This document shows positions 8,975-16,921 of a DNA stretch of 19,018 nt, in pieces. The notes beneath the pieces are model-generated. The model ran no database searches and had not been told where the DNA came from. It saw only the letters and a list, made by a program, of their open reading frames with translations. The translations under genes and the position numbers were made by a program. The stretch is taken from positions 783,815 to 802,832 of the forward strand of contig NZ_JAUDRJ010000003.1 of assembly GCF_030382115.1 (NCBI RefSeq). Direction: 5' to 3'. How positions within the stretch are numbered: position 1 is the first letter of the stretch; every line of letters starts with the position of its first letter. This DNA is from Nostoc sp. GT001 (lineage in GTDB: Bacteria > Cyanobacteriota > Cyanobacteriia > Cyanobacteriales > Nostocaceae).

Positions 8975-9349
8975 TCAAGAAATCTGGTCTAGCAATTGGC
9001 GGCGCTTTTGCTCAAATTCATACTCTGAAATCAGTCCATCCTGGCGCAAAGCATCTAATTCCCGCATTGCGTCAGCGATCGCTCCTACCTGATTAATCGC
9101 CTTTTGTGAAGTCCTCGCTGCTGACTTGCCTAGATTAAAATTACGATCAAAAGCTTCTTCATCTTGGGCTAAATACCAAACTCCCTCAATCGCACTAGCT
9201 ACCTTGGGGATCGGTGTCCAGGAAAGCAACACATACAAAACACCCCACAGAGGTTGTCCCAGGTAGAATTTATGTAATCCTGAAATTGTCAGCGTGCCAG
9301 AAAAAGCTAAAACAGCGGCAACACTTCGACTTTTGCGCTTAGTCAACAT
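8975..9349 (-). CDS. TM2-domain membrane protein with C-terminal SHOCT motif
   Basis: Small membrane protein, 124 aa from the ATG at 9349. The N-terminal half is a TM2 (NINE) domain: a hydrophobic helix (about 9-22), the GLHKFYLGQPLWGVLYVL signature (24-41) and a second helix, ending in VWYLAQDEEAFDRNFN. Residues about 93-123 match the SHOCT pattern (ELDALRQDGLISEYEFEQKR), a short C-terminal helix pair thought to mediate oligomerisation. A longer frame reaches 9418, but its 23 extra residues look nothing like the family. The gene lies upstream of the HhH gene on the same strand and divergent from the J-domain gene. The function of the family is not established. Confidence 0.87.
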   Translation of the reverse strand: MLTKRKSRSVAAVLAFSGTLTISGLHKFYLGQPLWGVLYVLLSWTPIPKVASAIEGVWYLAQDEEAFDRNFNLGKSAARTSQKAINQVGAIADAMRELDALRQDGLISEYEFEQKRRQLLDQIS

Positions 9350-9437
9350 ATTTTTAATAAGTATACGAATACCATAGTTCCTACAATAAGACAGCCAAAA
9401 GGCACACAGACAATTCAAAACTCACTCATTTTAGTCA

Positions 9438-9472
9438 ACCACCCTTTTTTGTCCTTCCGACTTTTGGGTGGT
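9438..9472. promoter_or_regulatory. Hairpin in the divergent TM2 / J-domain intergenic region
   Basis: ACCACCC (9438-9444) and GGGTGGT (9466-9472) are perfect complements, with an inner GTC/GAC pair around CTTCC. The hairpin sits between the divergent starts at 9349 and 9576. It could be an operator or leader structure, or part of a repeat. Only the symmetry is observed. Confidence 0.35.
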
Positions 9473-9575
9473 AAGCCCCACAATTTAATATTTGAAGAAA
9501 TTTGAGTAAGTTTCACATGACTGTGCATTGAGCTTTGATGTTAATTTTAAGTTTTTAACGGATCAGATTACTGCA

Positions 9576-10508
9576 ATGTCACAGACCTTCCTACCGCCAG
9601 AATGGTTTAAACAGCTTTGTGATCCTTACGCTGTGCTAGGAATTTCTGTGAGTGCTGATGATCGCCAGATTTTTAAACGCTATCATACTTTAGCGAAACT
9701 GCTACATCCCGATCGCTATGCTAAAAGCTGCAATCCAGACCAAGAATTAGCAACGGCAATACTTAGCTATTTAATCAATCCAGCTTACGAACAACTCAAA
9801 AATCGACACAAGCGCTTGATTGCCATAGCCATGCTGCGATCAGATGCAAGAGTATTACAGCAGGAAGCTTTGTGTGGGAAAAGTGCCATAGCTCAAGAAC
9901 TTAGAGAAATGTCTGCACCCCAAGCAGAATTGTTGTACGAAGAAGCGATCGCTTCCTATGCAGAAGCTCAATACAAATCACTCCATCAGTTCTATCAAAT
10001 TACACAACAAATTAGCATACTGAATTTAGTTTACTTACAGTTGCATAAACCTGACTTGTTTCTAGCGCAAAAAGCTGTTCGCATCACCCCTGAAATAGAA
10101 GTCAAGCCAGTGGAATTGACATTAAATGAAAAAACTAATGTCGAACCAGTTTTGACAAACTACGCTCAACGTCACTACCAGCGAGCTATTGAGTACGTCA
10201 AGCTAGCCAACTGGCCCCTAGCCGTGCAAGAACTGCGCGATGCCATCAAGTTAGAGCCAAATAACAGCGAATATTATGCCTTATTAGGTTTAGTACATCT
10301 AAAACAGAAATTTATCGGCATGGCTAGGGTTTACATCCGTCAAGCATTAAAACTTAACCCGCAAGATTCACTAGCTCAGAAATACGCTACCAGACTGAAA
10401 ATTGAACCGGGCGAAAATACTAATCCTAAATCAATAGCTAAAGCTCTGAGTATCGCCGCTTTATTAAGTCGATTTAACAAGGGGAAACGTTCTCAAGTCA
10501 AGTGTTGA
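9576..10508 (+). CDS. J-domain protein with TPR repeats
   Basis: Probable co-chaperone or assembly factor of 310 aa. The N-terminus carries a DnaJ domain (about 16-80) with the diagnostic HPD at 44-46 (KLLHPDRYAK), the motif that stimulates Hsp70 ATPase. The middle (about 85-200) is helical and has no recognised domain. The C-terminal part (about 205-285) holds at least two tetratricopeptide repeats (YQRAIEYVKLANWPLAVQEL and NSEYYALLGLVHLKQKFIGM), a protein-protein interaction fold. There is no glycine-rich or zinc-finger region, so it is a type III J protein rather than DnaJ itself. A TTG at 9528 would add 16 residues; I chose the ATG at 9576 because the family-like sequence begins there. 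The client is unknown. Confidence 0.88.
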   Translation: MSQTFLPPEWFKQLCDPYAVLGISVSADDRQIFKRYHTLAKLLHPDRYAKSCNPDQELATAILSYLINPAYEQLKNRHKRLIAIAMLRSDARVLQQEALCGKSAIAQELREMSAPQAELLYEEAIASYAEAQYKSLHQFYQITQQISILNLVYLQLHKPDLFLAQKAVRITPEIEVKPVELTLNEKTNVEPVLTNYAQRHYQRAIEYVKLANWPLAVQELRDAIKLEPNNSEYYALLGLVHLKQKFIGMARVYIRQALKLNPQDSLAQKYATRLKIEPGENTNPKSIAKALSIAALLSRFNKGKRSQVKC

Positions 10509-10535
10509 AATTTCGGTAACAAACCGTACCAAAAC

Positions 10536-10573
10536 CGAAGCTTCGTGACTAGATTACTCCCCTAGACTAAAAT
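10536..10573 (+). promoter_or_regulatory. Candidate promoter with overlapping palindrome, upstream of the DUF1825 gene
   Basis: A -35-like GTGACT (10545-10550) and -10 TAAAAT (10568-10573) have the ideal 17-bp spacing. The perfect 10-bp palindrome CGAAGCTTCG (10536-10545) abuts the -35 box, and TTCGGT/ACCGAA (10512-10517 and 10534-10539) form another inverted repeat that may end the preceding gene's transcript. All are by-eye matches. Confidence 0.35.
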
Positions 10574-10600
10574 AATAAATAGAAGTAAAACTATTAAGCT

Positions 10601-10620
10601 ACTGAGTCTGGGCGCTCAGT
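10601..10620 (+). promoter_or_regulatory. Leader hairpin just before the DUF1825 gene
   Basis: ACTGAG (10601-10606) and CTCAGT (10615-10620) form a perfect 6-bp stem with an 8-nt loop, 14 nt before the ATG at 10635. No Shine-Dalgarno is visible, so this hairpin may affect initiation. This is a weak inference. Confidence 0.3.
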
Positions 10621-10634
10621 TTAATATAAGCAAC

Positions 10635-10958
10635 ATGGGATTCTTCGATTCTGAAATAGTTCAGCAAGAAGCAAAACAGCTGTTTGAGGATTATCAAGCG
10701 CTGATCAAGCTTGGCAACAGCTACGGCAAATTTGACCGCGATGGCAAAAAGCTGTTTATTGAGCAAATGGAAACCATGATGGATCGATATCGCATCTTTA
10801 TGAAGCGTTTCGAGCTATCAGAAGATTTCATGGCACAAATGACAGTAGAACAACTGAAAACGCAATTAGGTCAGTTCGGTGTCACCCCGCAACAAATGTT
10901 TGACCAAATGCACCTCACCTTAGAACGGATGAAAGCCGAGCTAGAAAAACAGCCCTAG
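10635..10958 (+). CDS. DUF1825 family protein, conserved in cyanobacteria
   Basis: Small soluble protein of 107 aa of unknown function, recognised as the DUF1825 family widespread in cyanobacteria. The sequence from MGFFDSEIVQQEAKQLFEDY to the C-terminal LERMKAELEKQP is almost entirely helical and charged, with repeated Met and Gln and no hydrophobic segment, so it is likely a cytoplasmic helical bundle. The ATG start is the only sensible one. It follows the J-domain gene by 126 nt containing its own candidate promoter, so separate transcription is plausible. It converges on the PBP gene across a repeat hairpin. Family assignment is confident; the role is not known to me. Confidence 0.88.
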   Translation: MGFFDSEIVQQEAKQLFEDYQALIKLGNSYGKFDRDGKKLFIEQMETMMDRYRIFMKRFELSEDFMAQMTVEQLKTQLGQFGVTPQQMFDQMHLTLERMKAELEKQP

Positions 10959-10960
10959 CA

Positions 10961-11028
10961 AAAGTTAGGAGTTGGGAGTTAAGAGTTCTCAATAAACTCA
11001 TAACTCATAACTTATCACTCCTAACTTT
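10961..11028. repeat. Heptamer-repeat hairpin between the convergent DUF1825 and PBP genes
   Basis: AAAGTTAGGAGT (10961-10972) and ACTCCTAACTTT (11017-11028) pair perfectly over 12 bp. Internal GTTAAGAGTT and AACTCATAAC copies extend the pairing. The units are AACTCCT/AACTCAT heptamers of the same family as at 17522-17578. It overlaps the PBP stop codon and fills the convergent gap, so it is a likely shared 3'-end structure. Confidence 0.65.
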
Positions 11029-12952
11029 AATTTGACTTGGGACGAGAAAACTGGGAAGGTGACTTGAAGTTTTCTACTGGTATGTTCTTAAGTGCCTTCT
11101 CCATAAAATCTTTCCAAATGGGAGCAACCATACCGCCACCTGTAGCACGGCTAGCTAGTTGTCTGTTGTCGTCCCTCCCTACCCAAACCGCAGTGGTTAG
11201 CTGTGGCACAGTGCCAACATACCAGATATCCTTTTCTGAGGAAGTTGTACCCGTCTTCCCAGCGCTTGGACGAGCTATGGCAGCACCTTTACCTGTACCA
11301 TTAGTAACTACCGTTCGCATTACATCGATAATGGCTGCCGATGCCCAAGGGTCTAGAACTAGCTGGGGTTTCGGGGTGTTATCTAGTAAGACGTTACCAC
11401 TACTATCGGTGACACGGGCTATTACAGTGGGTGGAGATTGCCAGCCATAATTCGCAAAGGTAGCATAAGCACTAGCCATTTCTAGGGGAGTGACACCAAT
11501 TGCACCAAGAGGCAGAGAGGTAACAGGTTCCATCGGACTCATGATCCCCAAAGTACGGCAAGTTTCGATCACTCGATTCATGCCAACAGCCTTACCAATC
11601 TTAATCACGGGAATGTTGCGCGACTGGGCTAAAGCCGTACGAATTGGCATAGGACCGCTAAAACCCCCATCATAATTTCTGGGGAAGTACCGACCATTAC
11701 CATCTTGATAGCTGACTGGAGAATCTACCACCGTTGAGTCTGGCCCATATTTACCAGTAGCAAAAGCAGCATAGTAGACAAACGGTTTAAAGGAAGAGCC
11801 GGGCTGACGTTGAGATTGAGTTGCCCGATTGAATTCACTGGTCTTAGGATCTACACCGCCCACCAGTGCTTTAATAAAATGGGTGCGCGGATCAATTGCC
11901 ACTAAGGCGATTTGATTCTTCGATAATCCCTGTCCAAGCAATGATTTATGCCACTTAACGACAGTTTCCTCTGCCATTATTTGGAAGTTGGCATCAACTG
12001 TAGTTTGTACACGCATCCCGCCTTTGAGTAATGTCTCACGCCCAAACTTTTTAGCCAACTCCTGCGCTACTGTATTGGTTATATAAGGTAGGGCACTACC
12101 TTGAAAGGATTTGATTCTGCCAAGTTTGATTTCTTGTTTGAGGGCACTGTCATAGTCTGACTGGTTGATCCAGTTCAATTCCAGCATCCGTCCTAGCACT
12201 TCTTTTTGTTTCTGTTTTGCCAGCTTCATGCTCACAAATGGACTGAATTCCTCTGGTGCTTGGATCAAACCCGCCATCATTGCCGACTCACCCAAGCTTA
12301 AATATTCTGATGATTTATTAAAGTAACTGCGGGCTGCCGTTTGTACACCATAATTGTTATGACCCCAATAAACTTGATTGAGGTACATTTCTAATATCTG
12401 GTCTTTAGTAAGAATTTGCTCTAACCGGATGGCTAGCACCCCTTCTGCTAACTTTCGGGTAAAGGCGCGCTTACGAGACAAAAATAGGTTTTTTACCAAT
12501 TGCATAGTAACAGTAGAGCCACCCTCTTTGACTCCACCTGCTACAGCGTTAACTACTACAGCCCGCCCGACACCAGTAGGGTTGATACCGTGGTGATCGT
12601 AGAAGTGGCTATCTTCACTTGCCAACACTGCCCGTTTTAAATTCGGGGAAATTCTATCTAGGGGTACGACTTCCCGGTTGGCTTCCCCGTGAATACTGGT
12701 TAAGAGTTTGCCCTTAACGTCATAAATGTAAGTCGTTTCTGAGGGAAAGAAGTTACGTAGCTGTCTCACATCTGGCAAATTACGGAAACTGATGGCTAAA
12801 CCAACCAGTCCTCCGGCTACAATGGAACTTGCCAGCATGGTGATTGAGAGGAGAGTACCGCCAGTTACCTGACCGACTCCTTTCAAAAACTCAAAACCTG
12901 ATGAAGCCCGACGCTGTGGCTGTTTATCTTCAAAAGTCCTAGACGACGACAC
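11027..12952 (-). CDS. Class A penicillin-binding protein (PBP1A family)
   Basis: Bifunctional peptidoglycan synthase anchored in the cytoplasmic membrane: the GT51 domain polymerises lipid II and the transpeptidase cross-links stem peptides. It has 641 aa with one transmembrane helix (about 34-55). The glycosyltransferase (about 75-245) has catalytic Glu113 in EDSHFYDHHG, then GGSTVTMQLVKN (144-155) and RKLAEGVLAIRLE. The transpeptidase (about 345-615) has SSFK with Ser386, SRN at 444-446 and KTGTT at 566-570. The start is GTG, supported by GAGGAAG about 10 nt upstream on the minus strand. No PASTA or other C-terminal domain is present. It is divergent from tyrS. Cyanobacteria carry several paralogues, so I give no specific symbol. 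Confidence 0.95.
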   Translation of the reverse strand: MSSSRTFEDKQPQRRASSGFEFLKGVGQVTGGTLLSITMLASSIVAGGLVGLAISFRNLPDVRQLRNFFPSETTYIYDVKGKLLTSIHGEANREVVPLDRISPNLKRAVLASEDSHFYDHHGINPTGVGRAVVVNAVAGGVKEGGSTVTMQLVKNLFLSRKRAFTRKLAEGVLAIRLEQILTKDQILEMYLNQVYWGHNNYGVQTAARSYFNKSSEYLSLGESAMMAGLIQAPEEFSPFVSMKLAKQKQKEVLGRMLELNWINQSDYDSALKQEIKLGRIKSFQGSALPYITNTVAQELAKKFGRETLLKGGMRVQTTVDANFQIMAEETVVKWHKSLLGQGLSKNQIALVAIDPRTHFIKALVGGVDPKTSEFNRATQSQRQPGSSFKPFVYYAAFATGKYGPDSTVVDSPVSYQDGNGRYFPRNYDGGFSGPMPIRTALAQSRNIPVIKIGKAVGMNRVIETCRTLGIMSPMEPVTSLPLGAIGVTPLEMASAYATFANYGWQSPPTVIARVTDSSGNVLLDNTPKPQLVLDPWASAAIIDVMRTVVTNGTGKGAAIARPSAGKTGTTSSEKDIWYVGTVPQLTTAVWVGRDDNRQLASRATGGGMVAPIWKDFMEKALKNIPVENFKSPSQFSRPKSN

Positions 12953-13125
12953 GGCTATTTCACTTCCTCACTTGTAAATTTAACTGTAATTGATTGGGTG
13001 AAGCAAGGCGGTTAGTTTTTTGCAATTATAGTAGTTTGGCAGATGAGAAAGTGGATAAATTGCAAGTGTTTATAACCAACTTAACTTCTAGTGTGCAAAA
13101 CATAGGTAATAATGAATCTCTTAGC

Positions 13126-14316
13126 ATGACGCCAGATTTTGCTTGGTTGCGTCGTGGTGTAGTAGAAGTATTCCCACAATCAGTTGATGTTAACAGCGAA
13201 AGTTTAGAAAGGCTCTTACTAACTACAAACCAACCTTTAAGGGTAAAATTAGGGATTGACCCTACTGGTACTGATATTCATCTAGGTCATAGCATACCAG
13301 TACGAAAACTGCGAGGATTTCAAGATGCAGGTCATACAGCAGTTTTAATTATTGGTGATTTCACAGCGCGTATTGGCGATCCAACTGGTAAATCTGAAGT
13401 GCGTCGTCAGCTTACAGAAGCAGATGTAGCTAAAAATGCTCAGACTTATCTCGATCAAGTACGTCCTATCTTGGATTTTGACACACCAGGAAGGTTAGAG
13501 GTGCGCTATAACTCCGAATGGCTCTCTAAGCTCAACTTAGAGAAAATTTTGGAGTTACTCTCCACGATGACGGTGGGGCAGATGTTAGCGAAGGAAGGAT
13601 TTGCCGATCGCTATAAAAAAGAGAATCCAATTTTTATCCATGAGTTCCTGTACCCGTTAATGCAAGGTTTTGATTCGGTTGCAGTTGAGGCAGATGTGGA
13701 ATTAGGCGGCACCGATCAGAAATTTAATATTGCTGTAGGCAGAGATTTGCAGCGCCATTTTGGTCAAAAACCCCAATTTGGTATGCTGCTGCCAATTTTG
13801 ATTGGCACGGATGGCGTACAAAAAATGTCTAAGTCTTTAGGTAATTATATCGGATTGTCAGAACACCCAGGACAAAAGTATCAAAAGTTGCAAGGAGTTC
13901 CCGATAATCTCCTAGAACAGTATTTTGAACTGTTGACGGATTTACCTTTGGATCAACTGCCAGAAAATCCCCGCGATCGCCAAACACTCTTAGCATGGGA
14001 AGTTGTTAAACAGTATCATGGCGAAACCGCAGCCCAAGAAGCGAAAGAAGCAGCCCAAAGCGGCGGTAAAGAAGGTGCTGTTCCAGAATTTTCTCTAGCT
14101 AGTGTGCAGCAATTTCCTACGAAGTTAGCGTATATTCTCAATGTTACTGGCTTGTGCAAAAGTACAGGTGAAGGAAAGCGGAAAATTCAAGAGGGTGGAG
14201 TGCGCCTAGATGGCGATCGCATCACTGATGCTGATACCACTTTCGATGCTCCTAGTCAGTTAAAAGGTAAAGTTTTACAAGTTGGGAAAAATAAGTTTGT
14301 GCGCTTAGTACCTTAA
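13126..14316 (+). CDS. tyrS: Tyrosyl-tRNA synthetase
   Basis: Charges tRNA-Tyr with tyrosine. From the ATG at 13126 it is 396 aa, typical for bacterial TyrRS. Class I signatures are intact: the HIGH-type HLGHS at 52-56 after [10 protein letters not shown], and KMSKS at 233-237. A C-terminal S4 RNA-binding domain occupies about 335-396 ([17 protein letters not shown]). The [13 protein letters not shown] and [15 protein letters not shown] stretches resemble the TyrZ-like bacterial subgroup rather than the E. coli type. An upstream frame begins at 12994, but its 44 extra residues are not family-like and run into the divergent PBP promoter region. It heads a run of same-strand genes with pyrF 14 nt downstream. 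Confidence 0.96.
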   Translation: MTPDFAWLRRGVVEVFPQSVDVNSESLERLLLTTNQPLRVKLGIDPTGTDIHLGHSIPVRKLRGFQDAGHTAVLIIGDFTARIGDPTGKSEVRRQLTEADVAKNAQTYLDQVRPILDFDTPGRLEVRYNSEWLSKLNLEKILELLSTMTVGQMLAKEGFADRYKKENPIFIHEFLYPLMQGFDSVAVEADVELGGTDQKFNIAVGRDLQRHFGQKPQFGMLLPILIGTDGVQKMSKSLGNYIGLSEHPGQKYQKLQGVPDNLLEQYFELLTDLPLDQLPENPRDRQTLLAWEVVKQYHGETAAQEAKEAAQSGGKEGAVPEFSLASVQQFPTKLAYILNVTGLCKSTGEGKRKIQEGGVRLDGDRITDADTTFDAPSQLKGKVLQVGKNKFVRLVP

Positions 14317-14318
14317 AT

Positions 14319-14353
14319 GGGGAGTGGGGAATGGAGAATAGGGAACAGGTAGA
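14319..14353 (+). repeat. Five degenerate heptamers spanning the pyrF start
   Basis: Units GGGGAGT, GGGGAAT, GGAGAAT, AGGGAAC and AGGTAGA run without gaps from 14319 to 14353. This is a known style of STRR in Nostoc-type genomes. The repeat fills the tyrS-pyrF gap, supplies the purine-rich ribosome binding sequence, contains the ATG (14331-14333) across units two and three, and encodes the first seven or so residues of PyrF. Confidence 0.6.
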
Positions 14354-15062
14354 ACAACGAGTTATTGTGGCTTTGGATGTGCCAGATGAACAAAGTGCGA
14401 TCGCTCTTATAGATCGGCTACCGCAAGTAGTTTGGTGGAAAGTCGGTTTAGAGTTGTTTACCAGCACTGGCCCGAGAATTCTGGAAGAGTTAAAGTCTCG
14501 GCAAAAGCGCATTTTCTTGGATTTAAAGTTTGATGATATCCCCAATACCGTTGCTGGTGCTTGCCGGAGTGCAGCTAGATATGGAGTGGATTTACTGACA
14601 ATTCATGCTACTGCTGGTAGAGATGCCCTGAAAGCCGCAACTGAGGCGGCACAGGAAGGGGCTGCAAAAGCATGTGTACAACCACCAAAGTTAATTGCGA
14701 TTACCCTGCTAACGAGCATTTCTGCTCGGCAGTTGGCATTTGATTTAAAAATTCCCCTAGAATTGCCAGAATATGCTCTAGAAATGGCCCTGCTGGCTCA
14801 GGAATCTGGTTTGGATGGGGTAGTTTGTTCGCCTCAAGAGGTGGCACAGCTACGACAAACTTGTGGAAATGACTTTTTGCTAGTTTGTCCGGGAGTTAGA
14901 CCAACTTGGGCTGATATTGGCGATCAAAAGCGATCGCTCACTCCAGCCCAAGCAATTATTGCTGGTGCAGATTATCTCGTGATTGGGCGTCCCATCACCA
15001 CTGCTACTGAGCCTGAGCTAGCCTGGAAGAGGATTTCTGAGGAGTTAACCACGGTGGCATGA
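14331..15062 (+). CDS. pyrF: Orotidine 5'-phosphate decarboxylase
   Basis: Last step of de novo UMP synthesis: decarboxylates OMP to UMP. It has 243 aa, a single TIM barrel of normal length. The catalytic residues are visible: Asp16 in VALDVP, Lys37 in WWKVGLE, and Asp64-Lys66-Asp69 in [11 protein letters not shown]. Phosphate-binding elements VCPGVRP and [10 protein letters not shown] lie near the C-terminus. The first ten residues are repeat-derived and not conserved, but the enzyme core begins right after them, so this start or one very near it is correct. It is 14 nt after tyrS and overlaps the next gene by four bases (ATGA), suggesting translational coupling. Confidence 0.96.
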   Translation: MENREQVEQRVIVALDVPDEQSAIALIDRLPQVVWWKVGLELFTSTGPRILEELKSRQKRIFLDLKFDDIPNTVAGACRSAARYGVDLLTIHATAGRDALKAATEAAQEGAAKACVQPPKLIAITLLTSISARQLAFDLKIPLELPEYALEMALLAQESGLDGVVCSPQEVAQLRQTCGNDFLLVCPGVRPTWADIGDQKRSLTPAQAIIAGADYLVIGRPITTATEPELAWKRISEELTTVA

Positions 15063-15739
15063 AGCTAAGAGTTAGTGAGACACTGAGAGTGCAGGGCGCA
15101 GGGGAGAGCAATCCTGCCTCTTCACTTAGTCAGAAAAATTATAGTTTCCTGTTTGCTTGTGGCTTCTGGGTTGTAGTCTCAAATAGCTTTGCCTACCCAG
15201 CCTTCTCGATAAACCCCACCCCCAAACCCTCGGCGATCGCAGAAAGGGAAAATGTCAACAGTGGCGCGAGGTCTTTGTGTTCTGAGCAAAATTTAGAAAC
15301 ATTAACTATACAGTTACTGCAAAAATTACCTAGTTATACCAATCGCGCTAGTCAACGCGCCCGCCGCCTGAGTAGAAGCAGTCAGGTTTACAGTTATATG
15401 TTAGTGGCAGGAAGACCTGAGTTTACTCCTCTGCCCCTTAACCTTGAAGAATATAGTGCAGATACGTCTAAAAGCGCTGAATCAGGAGTTGAGCAAGTTT
15501 TCTTTACTACCTTGGAGCGGCAGTACATAGGAAAGAAAGTTGTAGAATTGCAACAATTTCATTGGTTGTTATTGACTAAGACTCAAAGTGGTTGGCAACT
15601 AGTAATGATGTTTTCTCAAGCTGGTTCCCATTCAGAACAGCAGCCACTATCTCCCCCACGCGATAGTAGTAACGGTACTGTTGCCCAAGGGGTTAAAGCT
15701 TGGTTGCGCGATTGTGAAGCTGGAAGTTTACGTCAATAA
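15059..15739 (+). CDS. Exported or membrane-anchored protein of unknown function
   Basis: I do not recognise a named domain in this 226-aa protein. It has a hydrophobic stretch at about 29-48 ([20 protein letters not shown]) that could be a signal peptide or anchor, a Pro/Ser-rich linker (about 50-72), and a compact C-terminal region of helices and strands (about 78-190: [34 protein letters not shown]). Cys74 and Cys219 might pair outside the cytoplasm. Its ATG overlaps the pyrF stop (ATGA), so expression is probably coupled to pyrF. The first 20 or so codons look like repeat DNA (AGAGTGC AGGGCGC AGGGGAG), so a true start further downstream is possible. That the frame is a real gene is fairly likely. 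Confidence 0.65.
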   Translation: MKLRVSETLRVQGAGESNPASSLSQKNYSFLFACGFWVVVSNSFAYPAFSINPTPKPSAIAERENVNSGARSLCSEQNLETLTIQLLQKLPSYTNRASQRARRLSRSSQVYSYMLVAGRPEFTPLPLNLEEYSADTSKSAESGVEQVFFTTLERQYIGKKVVELQQFHWLLLTKTQSGWQLVMMFSQAGSHSEQQPLSPPRDSSNGTVAQGVKAWLRDCEAGSLRQ

Positions 15740-15781
15740 AACCTAATTCCAAATCTTCGTAAATTAGGAGAATATTAAATA

Positions 15782-16231
15782 ATGTCTAAAATACTTACTC
15801 AAATTCTCTATAAACAGGATTATCACTTGTGGTTAGAAACTACATTGAAACAATTGCAAGAAAGAGATTTAGAGTATCTTGATTGGGATCATTTGATTGA
15901 GGAGATTGAAAGATTGGTTAATGAACAGAAGCACAAGCTCGAAAGTTATTTACTGCAACTTCTCAAACATTTGCTTTTGTATCAACATTGGAGCCTCCCT
16001 GAATGTAAAAATCATTGGGAAGTGGAAATTGATAATTTTCGGGTGGAACTCAGGAAATTAACTAAATCTAAAAACCTCTACAACTATCTGCTCACAGTGC
16101 TTGAAGAAGTCTACATTGATGCGCTACGACAAGCAAAAAAGAAAAGTGGATTGAATTGTTTTCCGCAAACTTGTCCTTATAGCATTGAGCAAATTTTAGA
16201 TGTGGATTATTTACCACCATTTGAATTTTGA
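15782..16231 (+). CDS. DUF29 family protein
   Basis: Protein of 149 aa matching the DUF29 family, common and often multicopy in cyanobacteria. Recognisable parts are YKQDYHLWLETTLKQLQERD near the N-terminus, LDWDHLIEEIERLVNEQKHKLESYL in the middle, and the C-terminal FPQTCPYSIEQILDVDYLPP. It is soluble, largely helical and of full family length. A good Shine-Dalgarno (AGGAGA, about 10 nt upstream) supports the ATG. It lies 42 nt after the exported protein gene and may share its transcript. Codon use is more AT-rich than in neighbouring tyrS and pyrF. Some DUF29 genes sit near mobile or toxin-antitoxin loci, but nothing here shows that; the function is unknown. Confidence 0.88.
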   Translation: MSKILTQILYKQDYHLWLETTLKQLQERDLEYLDWDHLIEEIERLVNEQKHKLESYLLQLLKHLLLYQHWSLPECKNHWEVEIDNFRVELRKLTKSKNLYNYLLTVLEEVYIDALRQAKKKSGLNCFPQTCPYSIEQILDVDYLPPFEF

Positions 16232-16432
16232 ATTCCGTTTTGCGGTACTAGTCTCTTTACATAAAGATAAAAATACATCATCTAACTAGCTTGGATCAGC
16301 GGAATTACACCTGTATCTTTAGGAATATTTTTAGGAAAAATAGCTGATAAATAGCTAAAAGAAGGAGACATTATTTAAAAACCTAGACTGGCTTGAATTT
16401 AAGCGTTGTAACTCCCGTTTTTTGGCGATAAC

Positions 16433-16474
16433 ATGGAAAGAAGTTTATTTCAAGCTTTATCAAACCGCGTTTAG
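16433..16474 (+). CDS. Possible 13-codon leader ORF upstream of remA-like gene
   Basis: An ATG at 16433 opens a 13-residue frame ([13 protein letters not shown]) ending in TAG at 16472-16474, 14 nt before the remA-like start. The Shine-Dalgarno is weak (GGCGA). It could be a leader peptide or chance. The remA-like ATG itself follows eight T and lacks a visible ribosome binding site, which makes coupling conceivable. Confidence 0.15.
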   Translation: MERSLFQALSNRV

Positions 16475-16488
16475 CGTCAGTTTTTTTT

Positions 16489-16755
16489 ATGGACATTCAG
16501 TTAATCAACATCGGCTTTGGTAACATCGTGTCTGCCAACCGAGTAGTTGCCATTGTCAGTCCAGAGTCTGCCCCGATTAAGCGGATTATTACCGATGCAC
16601 GAGACAGAGGTCAACTGATTGATGCAACTTACGGTCGTCGGACTAGAGCTGTAATTATTACCGATTCCAGCCACGTAATTTTGTCAGCGATTCAGCCGGA
16701 AACGGTAGCGAATCGCTTTGTGATTTCTCGCGAGCATCAAACTGTAGATAATTGA
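16489..16755 (+). CDS. RemA-like regulator (DUF370 family)
   Basis: Small protein of 88 aa of the RemA/DUF370 family; in Bacillus subtilis RemA is a DNA-binding activator of biofilm matrix genes. The whole length matches: [40 protein letters not shown] and [20 protein letters not shown], ending after the conserved [15 protein letters not shown]. The Arg-rich stretch (about 47-60) fits the proposed DNA contacts. It precedes gmk, a pairing also seen in Bacillus and other bacteria. The DNA-binding role is inferred from the family, and the cyanobacterial target genes are unknown. Confidence 0.92.
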   Translation: MDIQLINIGFGNIVSANRVVAIVSPESAPIKRIITDARDRGQLIDATYGRRTRAVIITDSSHVILSAIQPETVANRFVISREHQTVDN

Positions 16756-16760
16756 CTAGC

Positions 16761-16777
16761 AGTGGGTTTTTCCCACT
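16761..16777 (+). terminator. Hairpin after the remA-like gene, possible terminator
   Basis: AGTGGG (16761-16766), loop of five T, CCCACT (16772-16777), starting 5 nt after the stop codon. The stem is GC-rich and perfect, but the following CCTCTTTG is only weakly T-rich, so termination may be partial, letting some transcription enter gmk. Confidence 0.45.
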
Positions 16778-16921
16778 CCTCTTTGCACCGTATCGGTAGT
16801 ACCATGTGAATTAGACAAATTTTCTGTCACTCTTGCTACAAATTCTTTAGTCACCAGTGGACTAGACCAGGAACACAAGACTAATGAATAATATGTATTG
16901 ATTGATTCACAGGTTGAAGGG

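Noticed and set aside
9528..9575. TTG start for the J-domain protein
   Set aside because: It has no good ribosome binding site, and the family-like sequence starts at the ATG at 9576.
11037..11450. Long frame antisense to the PBP transpeptidase domain
   Set aside because: It lies entirely opposite conserved transpeptidase motifs and its translation has no domain or plausible start context.
12994..13125. N-terminal extension of TyrRS
   Set aside because: The 44 extra residues do not resemble TyrRS N-termini and would overlap the divergent promoter region; the ATG at 13126 fits family length.
15782..16231. DUF29 gene as evidence of a mobile or defence island
   Set aside because: There are no transposase, integrase, toxin-antitoxin or restriction genes nearby; the flanking genes are core, so island status is not supported.
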